DNA from: Amphritea balenae
Lineage (GTDB): Bacteria > Pseudomonadota > Gammaproteobacteria > Pseudomonadales > Balneatricaceae
Direction: 5' to 3'
Assembly: GCF_003858655.1 (NCBI RefSeq)
Contig: NZ_RQXV01000007.1
Location: forward strand, 186,001 to 250,000
DNA length: 64,000 bases
Of this stretch, positions 31,211 to 39,831 are shown piece by piece (the stretch's first letter is position 1; every line of letters begins with the position of its first letter). A program made the position numbers and the translations under genes. The notes below the pieces were generated by a model. The model did not search any database. It saw only the letters and a list, made by a program, of their open reading frames with translations, and was not told where the DNA came from.

Positions 31211-33802
31211 TTACTGTCGGTCAGCTTCTTTCTTCAGTGCGTAGAGCATTTCAAGTGCCTGACGCGGGCTCAGGTCATTCGGATCCAGTGCTTGCAGTTG
31301 TACCAGGGCAGGGTGGGGTTTGGGTGCAACAAACAGATCATCCTGTACCGGAGGAGGCATGCGACGTTGTTCTGTCTGGCCGGTATCCTCTTCCAGTTGA
31401 ATGAGTTTTTGCCGTGCCCGACTGATGACGTGGCCCGGAACGCCAGCGAGTTGGGCTACCTGTAGACCGTAGCTCTGGCTGGCAGGCCCCTCTTTTACTT
31501 CATGCATGAAGACGATGTGATCCTGATGCTCCATGGCCGTAAGGTGCACATTGAATACGCCCTGGCACAGCTCAGGCAGTACTGTTAGTTCAAAATAGTG
31601 AGTTGCAAAAAGAGTCATCGCTTTAACATCATTAGCAAGATATTCAGCTGCTGACCATGCCAGCGAAAGGCCGTCAAAGGTACTGGTTCCACGGCCGACT
31701 TCATCCATCAATACCAGGCTCTGTTCGGTCGCGTTATGTAAAATATTAGCGGTTTCAGTCATCTCAACCATAAAGGTGGAGCGTCCACCGGCCAGGTCAT
31801 CCGATGAGCCCATGCGGGTAAAGATTCTATCAACCAGGCCAAGGGTTGCTGCTTCAGCCGGGACATAGCTGCCGATATGTGCGAGCAGTGTAATTAGCGC
31901 TGCCTGTCGCATGTAAGTGGATTTACCACCCATGTTCGGACCGGTGATGATCAGCATTTGTCGATCAGGTGAAAGGCTCAGATTATTGGCTACAAAAGGG
32001 TCATCAAGTACATTTTCAACCACCGGGTGCCGACCGTTAGTGATATTGATTTGTGGCTCTTCAGTAAGGGTTGGGGCTGTATATTCCTGGCTATCTGCTC
32101 TTTCCGCCAGATTGCTTAATACGTCAAGTTCCGCCAGGGCTGAGGCACTGTCCTGAAGCACTGCCAGTTGTTCTGCCAGAATTTCGACCAGCGCTTCATA
32201 GAGACTTTTTTCCCGACTCAGGGCGCGGCTTTTAGCACTTAACGCTTTATCTTCAAACTCTTTAAGTTCAGGGGTGATATAGCGTTCGGCATTTTTGAGA
32301 GTCTGACGGCGAATATATTCGGCAGGCAGATCTGCTTTCTGAGCCTTGCCTATCTCAATAAAGTAACCGTGTACCCGGTTGTAACCGACTTTAAGAGTGC
32401 TGATGCCGGTGCGTTCTTTTTCACGGGTTTCCAGCTGAACCAGATAATCGCCGGCGTTCTCGCTCAGGCCTCGTAACTCATCCAGTTCAGTGTCATAGCC
32501 CGGTGCAATAACGCCGCCGTCGCGAATAACCACCGGCGGGTTTTCTATCACAGCGTTGTTTAATAACTGACTGAGTTCGGGAAAGGTTCTGGCGGTTGCT
32601 GCTAATTGTTGTAGCAGTTGGGGCTGTGTTTGTTCCAGCAGTAACTGAATGTCAGGCAGCACCTGGAAGGCATTCTTCAGCCGTTCCAGATCCCGGGGTC
32701 TGGCTGAGCGTAAAGCGACTCGTGCCAGAACACGCTCAATATCACCAATCTGCTTCAGTAGCGGACTGAGTTGTTCGAAATGGTAGTTACTCATTAACCA
32801 CTGAATGGCCGCTTGCCGGGACATAAGAGTATTGCGACAACGCAGAGGTCGGTTAAGCCAGCGACGTAGCATTCGGCTACCCATCGGAGTAACCGTTTTA
32901 TCTATGACCGAGGCAAGGGTATTTTCATGACCGCCCGCCAGGTTGATATCGATCTCCAGATTTTTGCGGGTGGCTGCGTCGAGAATAACGCTGTCATCAC
33001 GTTGCTCAAGAATCAGGCGGCGGATATGCGGCAGGGAAGTACGTTGCGTTTCTTTAGCGTATTGCAGAAGACAGCCCGCAGCGCCCAGAGCGACAGGCAA
33101 ATGATCACAGCCAAAGCCGGTCAGGTCTTTAGTTTGAAATTGCTGGCAGAGTAATCGTTCGGCTGTTTCCAGCTCAAAGTTCCAGGGGGCTTGTGGACGT
33201 AATCCCCGACTTCCTTTTAATTGTCCTGCCAGATTATGGCCATCATTAAACAGGATTTCGGCGGGCTTGAGGCGTTCAAGCTCCCCCATAAGCGCTTCTT
33301 CACCTTTGACTTCAAGTAAGCTGAAGCGTCCGGTACTGATATCAACAATAGCGATGCCGTAGTGTTGTAGATCGGTATTCACTGCAATCAGCAGGCTATC
33401 GCTACGTTCATCCAACAAGGCTTCGTCGCTGAGAGTGCCCGGCGTAACAACGCGCATGACTTTACGCTCTACAGGTCCTTTGCTAGTGGCGGGATCGCCA
33501 ACCTGTTCGCAGATAGCAACGGACTCCCCTGCACGAACAATCTTAGCGATATAACCATCGGCAGAATGGTAAGGAATGCCTGCCATAGGTATGGGTTCGC
33601 CTGCTGTTTTCCCGCGTGCGGTAAGCGATATGTCTAACAGCCGGGATGCTTTTTTAGCATCGTCGAAGAACAGCTCATAGAAATCACCCATACGATAGAA
33701 CACTAATTGATCCGGATGATCTGCTTTTATCTTCAGATACTGCTGCATCATTGGAGTGTGTTTGGGTTGCTGTTGCAAAGTGGAGTCTATGTTGGTTGTC
33801 AT
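31211..33802 (-). CDS. mutS: DNA mismatch repair protein MutS
   Basis: MutS recognises mismatches and starts methyl-directed repair. The 863-residue protein has the mismatch-probing Phe-x-Glu motif in [13 protein letters not shown] near residue 38, then the connector, lever and clamp domains, and an ABC-type ATPase with Walker [14 protein letters not shown] and Walker [17 protein letters not shown]. The end ([15 protein letters not shown]) is the tetramerisation segment. It converges on rpoS, a neighbour relation conserved in gammaproteobacteria. Confidence 0.98.
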   Translation of the reverse strand: MTTNIDSTLQQQPKHTPMMQQYLKIKADHPDQLVFYRMGDFYELFFDDAKKASRLLDISLTARGKTAGEPIPMAGIPYHSADGYIAKIVRAGESVAICEQVGDPATSKGPVERKVMRVVTPGTLSDEALLDERSDSLLIAVNTDLQHYGIAIVDISTGRFSLLEVKGEEALMGELERLKPAEILFNDGHNLAGQLKGSRGLRPQAPWNFELETAERLLCQQFQTKDLTGFGCDHLPVALGAAGCLLQYAKETQRTSLPHIRRLILEQRDDSVILDAATRKNLEIDINLAGGHENTLASVIDKTVTPMGSRMLRRWLNRPLRCRNTLMSRQAAIQWLMSNYHFEQLSPLLKQIGDIERVLARVALRSARPRDLERLKNAFQVLPDIQLLLEQTQPQLLQQLAATARTFPELSQLLNNAVIENPPVVIRDGGVIAPGYDTELDELRGLSENAGDYLVQLETREKERTGISTLKVGYNRVHGYFIEIGKAQKADLPAEYIRRQTLKNAERYITPELKEFEDKALSAKSRALSREKSLYEALVEILAEQLAVLQDSASALAELDVLSNLAERADSQEYTAPTLTEEPQINITNGRHPVVENVLDDPFVANNLSLSPDRQMLIITGPNMGGKSTYMRQAALITLLAHIGSYVPAEAATLGLVDRIFTRMGSSDDLAGGRSTFMVEMTETANILHNATEQSLVLMDEVGRGTSTFDGLSLAWSAAEYLANDVKAMTLFATHYFELTVLPELCQGVFNVHLTAMEHQDHIVFMHEVKEGPASQSYGLQVAQLAGVPGHVISRARQKLIQLEEDTGQTEQRRMPPPVQDDLFVAPKPHPALVQLQALDPNDLSPRQALEMLYALKKEADRQ

Positions 33803-34048
33803 GGCGCTATGTGGGCTCAGGGTTGGAATTTGTCAGATGCTTCGTTCAAAAAAATTGAATTAAAAAACTGCTAGCCATCTAGCTAATGATCTTGAATCAG
33901 AAAGTGTTTCGGATTGTCATTAATGTATTGGAAGAGCCTGTAAGTTGTCTTCAGGTGGAGTGAGGAGGTTACCAAATTGGTTAATAAAGTTCTAATTTTA
34001 GTTTAAGTAATATCCTATTCAGCGATATGCTTATTTAAACGCTGTGTT

Positions 34049-34077
34049 TTGGTAAGGTTAAGTTTTCACAGGATAAA
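34049..34077 (+). promoter_or_regulatory. Candidate promoter of the giant-protein cassette
   Basis: TTGGTA (34049-34054) and GATAAA (34072-34077) lie 17 bp apart, each matching four of six consensus bases. AT-rich sequence offers several weaker alternatives, so this is tentative. Transcription from here would pass through the hairpin at 34115-34144. Confidence 0.3.
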
Positions 34078-34114
34078 ATTAAGAATTTGAAAAAAAGTTT
34101 TAATAAATGAATTT

Positions 34115-34144
34115 AAACGGGTAGCTAATCACCCTGTTTTTTTT
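34115..34144 (+). terminator. Terminator-like hairpin in the cassette leader
   Basis: AAACGGGT (34115-34122) can pair with ACCCTGTTT (from 34131) through AAAC/GTTT and GGGT/ACCC with one bulged T, followed by eight T residues ending at 34144. It lies 54 bp before the first cassette gene. It could stop read-through from upstream or act as an attenuator in the leader. Confidence 0.45.
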
Positions 34145-34198
34145 GCTTTGGTTTTTTCTTTGGGGCTAAAAGAACAGAAGGTGGTGTAGTAAAAGTCT

Positions 34199-36064
34199 AT
34201 GACCAATTCATCATTACATAAGAAAGATAGTCAGTCTGATAGCCTTATTTCGATAGAGGGCGGGGTCGATGCCAGCAAAAATTTGCTGGGTGAAATGGAG
34301 CGCTGGCTTAACTGGCAATGTTGCATGTTATCGGGTGTTGAGGCTGCAGCGATTCTATTCAGTGCAACTGATAGTACAGCTGATAATGCAAAGATGCGGC
34401 TTACACTCTGGCCTTCTGATGATATTGATGAAGTAAATCTTAAACTGGTCGCCCAGAAGTCGTTCAGCCGTAACGACATTGTCACTCATAAGGCCTCTGT
34501 TCAAATTGCTGGTAATTCTGAAGTACTGGAATACCTGGCTCTACCCATTCGTGTAAAGGAACAGCTGACAGCTGTGGTTGTGGTCGCGCTGAAAATCCGA
34601 CCGGATAACCAGTTTCAGGCTGTCCGACAATTATTACAGTGGGGGATAGTCTGGCTCGAAGGATTATTGCTTAAGACGCAGGATGAACTGCCGGAAGCAA
34701 AACAACTGGCGCTTCAGGTCGTGGATAAGTTGCTTGATTCAGCGCCTTTGGCAGTAACTGCTCATCAGGTATGCAACCTTCTGGCTGAACGGTTTAATTG
34801 TAATCAGGTTGGATTCGGACTCTGTTCTGGCTTACGGGTAGAGACGCAGGCGCTGTCTCATCAATTGCAATTTGACCGGCGTTCAGATTCTATGCGCCAG
34901 TTGGAGTTGGCGATGGAGGAGTGTACTGATCAGGAGTTGCTGATCCATTATTCCCCGGATCAACCTGACCTTAACTCGAATTATTTAACCAATGCACATG
35001 CAGCGCTTTTAGCGGCAGGGTGGGGTGATTCCGTCTGTTCAGTACCTTTGAAACTAAATGGGAAAATGGTTGGTTGTATCGTATTAAGTCGATGTAACGG
35101 TAATTGTTTTTCAACAATCGAGTTGGATATCTTAGCTGACATTGCCCGTTTCATCGGTCCGGCAACTGAGCATAAAGCGATAACAGAATATTCTCTCTGG
35201 CGTAGATCCGCTAGCAGCATAAAGCAGCAGTTCAATAATTTGTTTGGTGCGGGCCATCTTCGCCTTAAGGCACTTGTAGCGGGGTGTTTGTTGGCCACTG
35301 TGCTGCTTACCCAGGTCCACGGGAGTTATACGGTTACGGCCCGATCAGAGATTGAGGGGGTTATACAGCAGGTTATCAGTGCACCATTTGCAGGCTATCT
35401 GGAATCAGTTGAGATCAGACCTGGAGATAAGGTGCAGCAGGCTCAAGTGCTTGCTTCCCTGGAAAGTAAAGATCTGGTCTTAGAGCAAGACCAATGGAAC
35501 AGTGAACGGGATCGCCTGACCAAAGAATATCATCAGGCGTTGGCCGCCGGTGACAGGGCTGAGATCGGCATTATGCAGGAGCGGTTGTATCAGGCAGAAG
35601 CTAAGTTGGGCCTGATCAAGCAGAAGTTAAGCCGTGCGCAACTTAAAGCGCCGTTTACCGGAGTCATTATTAATGGTGATCTGAGCCAGTCGTTGGGTCT
35701 GCCGGTTGAGCAAGGACAGAAGTTGTTCGAGCTATCGCCACTGGATGACTTTCGGGTTGTTCTGCAGGTAGATGAGCTGGATGTTGCCCGCTTTGAGGAA
35801 GGCCAGCGAGGATCTTTACGTTTAACAGGTTTTCCCGACAGGCCAATTGATACTGTTATCTCCCGTGTAGTGCCAATGGCTACAACTATACCAGGAGGAA
35901 CCTACTTCAGGGTTGAAGCGGAACTGGAAAATCCAGGCATGAATGTTCAGCCAGGAATGAAAGGGGCAGCCCGTATAGTTGTCGGTGAGGAGCCGTTGTA
36001 TAAGGTCTGGGGGCAGTCGTTGTATGACCGGGTTCGATTATGGTTGTGGTCGGTTGGACTGTAG
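34199..36064 (+). CDS. GAF domain-HlyD periplasmic adaptor fusion
   Basis: The 621-residue protein joins a cytoplasmic sensory part to a membrane-fusion part. The first 340 residues lack membrane segments and include a GAF-like domain (about 170-330; LLAERFNCNQVGFG, VCSVPLKLNGKMVGCIVLS). One membrane helix follows (about 355-376, ALVAGCLLATVLL). After it come half a biotinyl-lipoyl domain (SAPFAGYLESVEIRPGD), a short coiled coil (about 430-480), the second half (LKAPFTGVIINGD) and a beta barrel ending VQPGMKGAARIVVG. The C-terminal part is the HlyD/RND adaptor fold. It is first in a same-strand cassette, 19 bp before the M50 fusion. Function is not known; a signal-responsive part of an envelope export complex is the best inference. 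Confidence 0.82.
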   Translation: MTNSSLHKKDSQSDSLISIEGGVDASKNLLGEMERWLNWQCCMLSGVEAAAILFSATDSTADNAKMRLTLWPSDDIDEVNLKLVAQKSFSRNDIVTHKASVQIAGNSEVLEYLALPIRVKEQLTAVVVVALKIRPDNQFQAVRQLLQWGIVWLEGLLLKTQDELPEAKQLALQVVDKLLDSAPLAVTAHQVCNLLAERFNCNQVGFGLCSGLRVETQALSHQLQFDRRSDSMRQLELAMEECTDQELLIHYSPDQPDLNSNYLTNAHAALLAAGWGDSVCSVPLKLNGKMVGCIVLSRCNGNCFSTIELDILADIARFIGPATEHKAITEYSLWRRSASSIKQQFNNLFGAGHLRLKALVAGCLLATVLLTQVHGSYTVTARSEIEGVIQQVISAPFAGYLESVEIRPGDKVQQAQVLASLESKDLVLEQDQWNSERDRLTKEYHQALAAGDRAEIGIMQERLYQAEAKLGLIKQKLSRAQLKAPFTGVIINGDLSQSLGLPVEQGQKLFELSPLDDFRVVLQVDELDVARFEEGQRGSLRLTGFPDRPIDTVISRVVPMATTIPGGTYFRVEAELENPGMNVQPGMKGAARIVVGEEPLYKVWGQSLYDRVRLWLWSVGL

Positions 36065-36083
36065 ATGAGCAGAGGGGGAAAGC

Positions 36084-38231
36084 ATGACGGCTGATGATGA
36101 GATCTTGTGGCAGTATGTTGCTGAACTGAGGCCTCAGTTACGTGCTCAGGTCCAGATAGTCGTTCAGAACTACCGTGCTGAACGTTGGTATTTGTTACAG
36201 GATAGCAGCAGTGGTCGTTTTATCCGGATGAACAGTTCCGCTTATCAGGTATTGGGCAGGCTCAACGGTGAGTATTCTTTGCGTGAGATTCTTGCCTTGA
36301 GTAATCAGGGCAGGAATGAAGAAAACCAAGCATTAACCTCATATGATGTACTGCGGATTCTGGCGCAATTGCATGATGCGGACGTCCTGAAAGGCGCCAT
36401 CCCGCTATCGGCCCAGGATATTCTCAGTCGCTATAACAAAAACCTGCGTTTTCGGCGCTTACGGGCCCTGAGTAATCCTCTGGCGTTGAAAATTTCGCTG
36501 CTGGATCCAGATCGGTTTCTTAATGTTCTGCAGCCTTTAGGGCGTTTTATCTTTTCTTCTGCTGGGGCAGTTATCTGGCTGATAACCCTGATCTGTGCGG
36601 TGCTTTTGGGTAGCTCGCAGTTTCAGGCGCTGTCTTCTGCAGTACTTGGACTCTCATTCGGATCGGCTTCGATGGTCTCCGTCTGGTTGCTTTATCCGAT
36701 GATCAAGATACTGCATGAGTTGGGGCACGGTCTGGCAATTAAAACATTCGGGGGCGAGGTTCATGAAGCTGGCATTAATATGCTGGTATTTTTTCCTGTT
36801 CCTTATGTAGATGGGTCAGCTGCATGGGCCTTCCGGGATAAGTATAAGCGGGCTTTAGTGGGAGCCGCGGGCATAGTAGTAGAATTATATCTGGCAGCTA
36901 TTGCGCTGATTATCTGGTCTCTTGTCGAGCCTGGAGTAGTGCAGGATATGGCGCTTTACACGTTTATTATCGCCAGCATCTCAACCTTACTGTTTAATGC
37001 TAATCCGTTGCTGCGCTTCGATGGTTACTATGTGCTGGAGGACTTGATTGAAATTCCCAATCTGGCATCGAGATCGCGCCGTTTTTATCTCTACCTGGTG
37101 CAGCGCTATCTACTCAACATCAACTCCGCGGCGTCGCCTGTTACGGCTCGGGGTGAACGGGGCTGGTTTATCTGCTACGGCCTTCTGGCACCGTTTTACC
37201 GACTGTTTATTCTATTTACCATTGCTATCTATCTGACGTCTGAATTTCTTTTGATCGGTGCTGTGCTAGCGGGTTGGGCGGTGATGATGCAAATTATCAG
37301 CCCGCTGTATCGGGCTGTTATGTTTCTGCTGACCAGTCCCACAATGCAGCACCGCCGATTTCGGGGAGGTATGATTTCGGGCCTGTTTCTACTACTTGTT
37401 TGCGGTGGATTATTGCTGCCGATGTCGTTGACAACCCAGGCGCAGGGAGTTGTCTGGATGGATGATAATAGTCGGATTGTTGCTGGAACTTCTGGGTTTA
37501 TCTCTCCTGAGGTTAAGCCTCAGGAGCGACAGGTGGAGGTTGGCGATGTAGTAGTTCAGCTGGATAATCCCGATTTGTTGGTAGAACAGCAGGTTCTAGA
37601 ATCGCGTTTACGTGAACTGCGGACCCGGCAGGTTGCTGTCCGGCAGGAAAGCCGGATTCAGGGAGGGATGGTTGTTGATGAAATTCGGGCGGTTGAAGCT
37701 GAGTTAGCACGTCTGAATGCTCGGATTGGGCAGTTAGATGTTCGTACTAACGCTGCCGGTACGCTAGTTTTAAATAATAACCTTCTGTTTCAAGGGGAGT
37801 TTATTAGTCAGGGTGATCTGCTGGCTTATGTCGTGCAACAGCGAGCTCAAGTGATACGCGCGGTGATCCCTCAGGAGCGAATTGGTCTGCTTGGACGAGA
37901 GGCGGTGACCGCCGATGTGATGTTTGCGCATCAACCGGGTCGAAGGATCCATGCGGAAATTATCAGACAAGTACCTGCGGGTAGTCGCATTCTGCCCAGC
38001 GCCTCTTTGGGGCTTAATTCAGGTGGAAATATCAGGTTGGATCCTGCTGATCCGAAGGGGCAGACTGCCGCAGAAGATTTTTTTGTGATCGATCTGATTG
38101 TGCCAGAAATAATGGATACGGATCAGATAATGAGTCGGGTGTATGTCAGATTAGATCATGGTTATGAACCCGTTGGTCAGCAGTTATTGAGATCGCTGCA
38201 GCAGCTTTTTTTGAGACAGTTGAATAGCTGA
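36084..38231 (+). CDS. PqqD-like/M50 metalloprotease/HlyD fusion membrane protein
   Basis: This 715-residue protein has an N-terminal PqqD-like segment (about 25-105; RAERWYLLQDSSSGRFIRMN, then EYSLREIL), a multi-pass membrane domain, and a C-terminal adaptor-like half. The membrane domain carries the zinc motif HELGH at 211-215 and NPLLRFDGYY at 307-316, with D313 the likely third ligand, so it looks catalytically intact. The last part (from about 450) has a lipoyl-like section (SGFISPEVKPQERQVEVGD), a short coiled coil and a barrel. PqqD domains bind leader peptides in other systems. A strong RBS (AGAGGGGGAAAG) precedes the ATG. I infer processing or export of a neighbouring protein; the giant protein is the obvious candidate. 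Confidence 0.82.
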   Translation: MTADDEILWQYVAELRPQLRAQVQIVVQNYRAERWYLLQDSSSGRFIRMNSSAYQVLGRLNGEYSLREILALSNQGRNEENQALTSYDVLRILAQLHDADVLKGAIPLSAQDILSRYNKNLRFRRLRALSNPLALKISLLDPDRFLNVLQPLGRFIFSSAGAVIWLITLICAVLLGSSQFQALSSAVLGLSFGSASMVSVWLLYPMIKILHELGHGLAIKTFGGEVHEAGINMLVFFPVPYVDGSAAWAFRDKYKRALVGAAGIVVELYLAAIALIIWSLVEPGVVQDMALYTFIIASISTLLFNANPLLRFDGYYVLEDLIEIPNLASRSRRFYLYLVQRYLLNINSAASPVTARGERGWFICYGLLAPFYRLFILFTIAIYLTSEFLLIGAVLAGWAVMMQIISPLYRAVMFLLTSPTMQHRRFRGGMISGLFLLLVCGGLLLPMSLTTQAQGVVWMDDNSRIVAGTSGFISPEVKPQERQVEVGDVVVQLDNPDLLVEQQVLESRLRELRTRQVAVRQESRIQGGMVVDEIRAVEAELARLNARIGQLDVRTNAAGTLVLNNNLLFQGEFISQGDLLAYVVQQRAQVIRAVIPQERIGLLGREAVTADVMFAHQPGRRIHAEIIRQVPAGSRILPSASLGLNSGGNIRLDPADPKGQTAAEDFFVIDLIVPEIMDTDQIMSRVYVRLDHGYEPVGQQLLRSLQQLFLRQLNS

Positions 38232-38294
38232 TTCGGTAAAAAAAAGAGCGCGGCTTGATGTTTTATGGATGCAAACAAATAGATTGAGAGTTGT

Positions 38295-39758
38295 ATGATT
38301 ATGGTAGGGCAAAACCGAATGTTGAGGTTTTTTCTGTGCTCACTGATGGGGTTTGCATCAGCTTATGCTGTTGCAAAGCAGCCGAATCATTTCCAAGAGC
38401 TGGATTGTATAATATCGCCGAGTGTCGTGACTGATCTGGGGAGCAGTTTGCCCGGTGTTATACGTGCGATTACTATAGATCGCAGTGATCTGGTGCAACC
38501 TGGTGATGTTATTGCTGAACTGGATTCAGGTATTGAGCAAGCAGCCCTGGAACTGGCCAATACCCGTGCTGAGTTAGATAGCGAGATAGATCTGCAGCTG
38601 ACCAGCGCCGAATATGGCGAGCGAAGTAGCGAGCGGTATCAGAAACTGTACCAGCGTCGCGCGATTTCCGGAGAAGATCTTGATCAGAGCCTGACTGAAG
38701 CGAAGCTGGCAGATATTCGCTTGCAGTTGGCTCAGGATAAACAACGTCTGGCCAGTCTCGAACGAGAACGAGCTGATCAAGTGCTGCAACGACGGACTAT
38801 TCGGAGTCCTATCGCAGGTGTCGTGGTGGAGCGTTATAAGGATGTTGGCGAATATGTTGATAATCAGCCGGTGGCCCGTATTGCGCAGCTATCACCATTG
38901 CATGTCGATGTGATCGTACCTATAGCCCGGATCAAAGAGCTGCAGCCGGGCATGAGTGCTAAGGTATGGTCGGATCAGGTGGACGGTAACTGGGTCGCGC
39001 AGGTTGATCGTATTGACCGGGTTGCTGATCCTGCTAGCGGCACGATTGGGGTTCGCTTGCTGTTGGATAACCCAGACTACAGCATTCCGGCCGGAATTCG
39101 CTGTCGGATGAAGTTTCAGTCTGATGAAGCGGTGAGCGTTGATAATGAGCCACAGCAGAGCCAAGTTCAATTGGATGCTGTGACAATAGAGGACGAAGCA
39201 AAAGTCGAAGCAAAAGCGTCGGCTTCTATACCAGCACTTGTTGCTGAGCCTGTTTCTGATATCCGCAAGCCACAAGAACTGCAGGCTGCCGCCCCTACTA
39301 CCGCTGAACAATGTGCGGTGCTGGGGCCTTATACCGATCAACAGCGGGCCAATTCAAAGGCTGCTGAGCTGGGTTCGGCGCAGTTAACTGTCAGACTGGA
39401 GCAGCGCCAGCGGTCTGTGATTAGCGGCTACAAAGTGTTATCCCCCCGGTTACCTTCTATGGCTAAAGCCAAAGCCTATAAAAAGCGCCTGAAAGCAGCC
39501 GGTATTAAAGACTATTTTATGTTTAACAGTGATCAGGGTGGCTTTGGTTTATCGCTGGGGTTGTTTGATCAACGCGCTGTTGCTGTGCGCTATAAGCAGC
39601 AACTGAAACATAAAGGTGTTATTGCTACGGTGGCACCCCGATACAGGGAAAGCCCGGGTTATTGGTTACTGTTGCAAGGGGCTAACAGTCAGTTGAAAGG
39701 TGTCGCTGAACTGGCCGATAAAACATCTGTGGAACTTGAACTGGTGGCATGTACCTAA
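38295..39758 (+). CDS. Periplasmic adaptor protein with C-terminal SPOR-like domain
   Basis: The 487-residue product has a signal peptide (core RFFLCSLMGFASAYAVA) and an RND/HlyD-type adaptor body: lipoyl halves (SSLPGVIRAITIDRSDLVQP and RSPIAGVVVERYKDVGEYV) flank a coiled coil of about 70 residues, followed by a barrel. A low-complexity linker (about 275-330) leads to a C-terminal region (from about 340) with AVLGPYTDQQRANSKAAEL and repeated GGFGLSLGLFDQRAVAVRY-type units, resembling SPOR domains that bind peptidoglycan lacking stem peptides. ATGs at 38295, 38301 and 38319 are all possible; the last gives the neatest signal peptide. It lies directly before the giant gene. No TolC or pump partner is adjacent. 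Confidence 0.78.
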   Translation: MIMVGQNRMLRFFLCSLMGFASAYAVAKQPNHFQELDCIISPSVVTDLGSSLPGVIRAITIDRSDLVQPGDVIAELDSGIEQAALELANTRAELDSEIDLQLTSAEYGERSSERYQKLYQRRAISGEDLDQSLTEAKLADIRLQLAQDKQRLASLERERADQVLQRRTIRSPIAGVVVERYKDVGEYVDNQPVARIAQLSPLHVDVIVPIARIKELQPGMSAKVWSDQVDGNWVAQVDRIDRVADPASGTIGVRLLLDNPDYSIPAGIRCRMKFQSDEAVSVDNEPQQSQVQLDAVTIEDEAKVEAKASASIPALVAEPVSDIRKPQELQAAAPTTAEQCAVLGPYTDQQRANSKAAELGSAQLTVRLEQRQRSVISGYKVLSPRLPSMAKAKAYKKRLKAAGIKDYFMFNSDQGGFGLSLGLFDQRAVAVRYKQQLKHKGVIATVAPRYRESPGYWLLLQGANSQLKGVAELADKTSVELELVACT

Positions 39759-39831
39759 TCCTGTGGTAATTATTCTGCAATAAACCGTCAAAAAATGATG
39801 CAGCGGAATTAACCGATGTCTGAGAAACTTT

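Larger units (their letters stand above)
33803..34198. other. AT-rich intergenic region between mutS and the adhesin cassette
   Basis: This 396-bp region marks the boundary between core and accessory genes and is more AT-rich than either side. It has no credible coding frame. It must hold the mutS promoter (minus) and the cassette promoter (plus). Visible elements are a small inverted repeat GCTAG-CCAT-CTAGC (33870-33883), a candidate promoter (34049-34077) and a terminator-like hairpin (34115-34144). No att site or insertion sequence end is recognisable. Confidence 0.6.

Noticed and set aside
33803-34198. Mobile-element boundary or attachment site before the cassette
   Set aside because: No tRNA gene, integrase, terminal inverted repeat or target duplication could be found in this gap or next to it.
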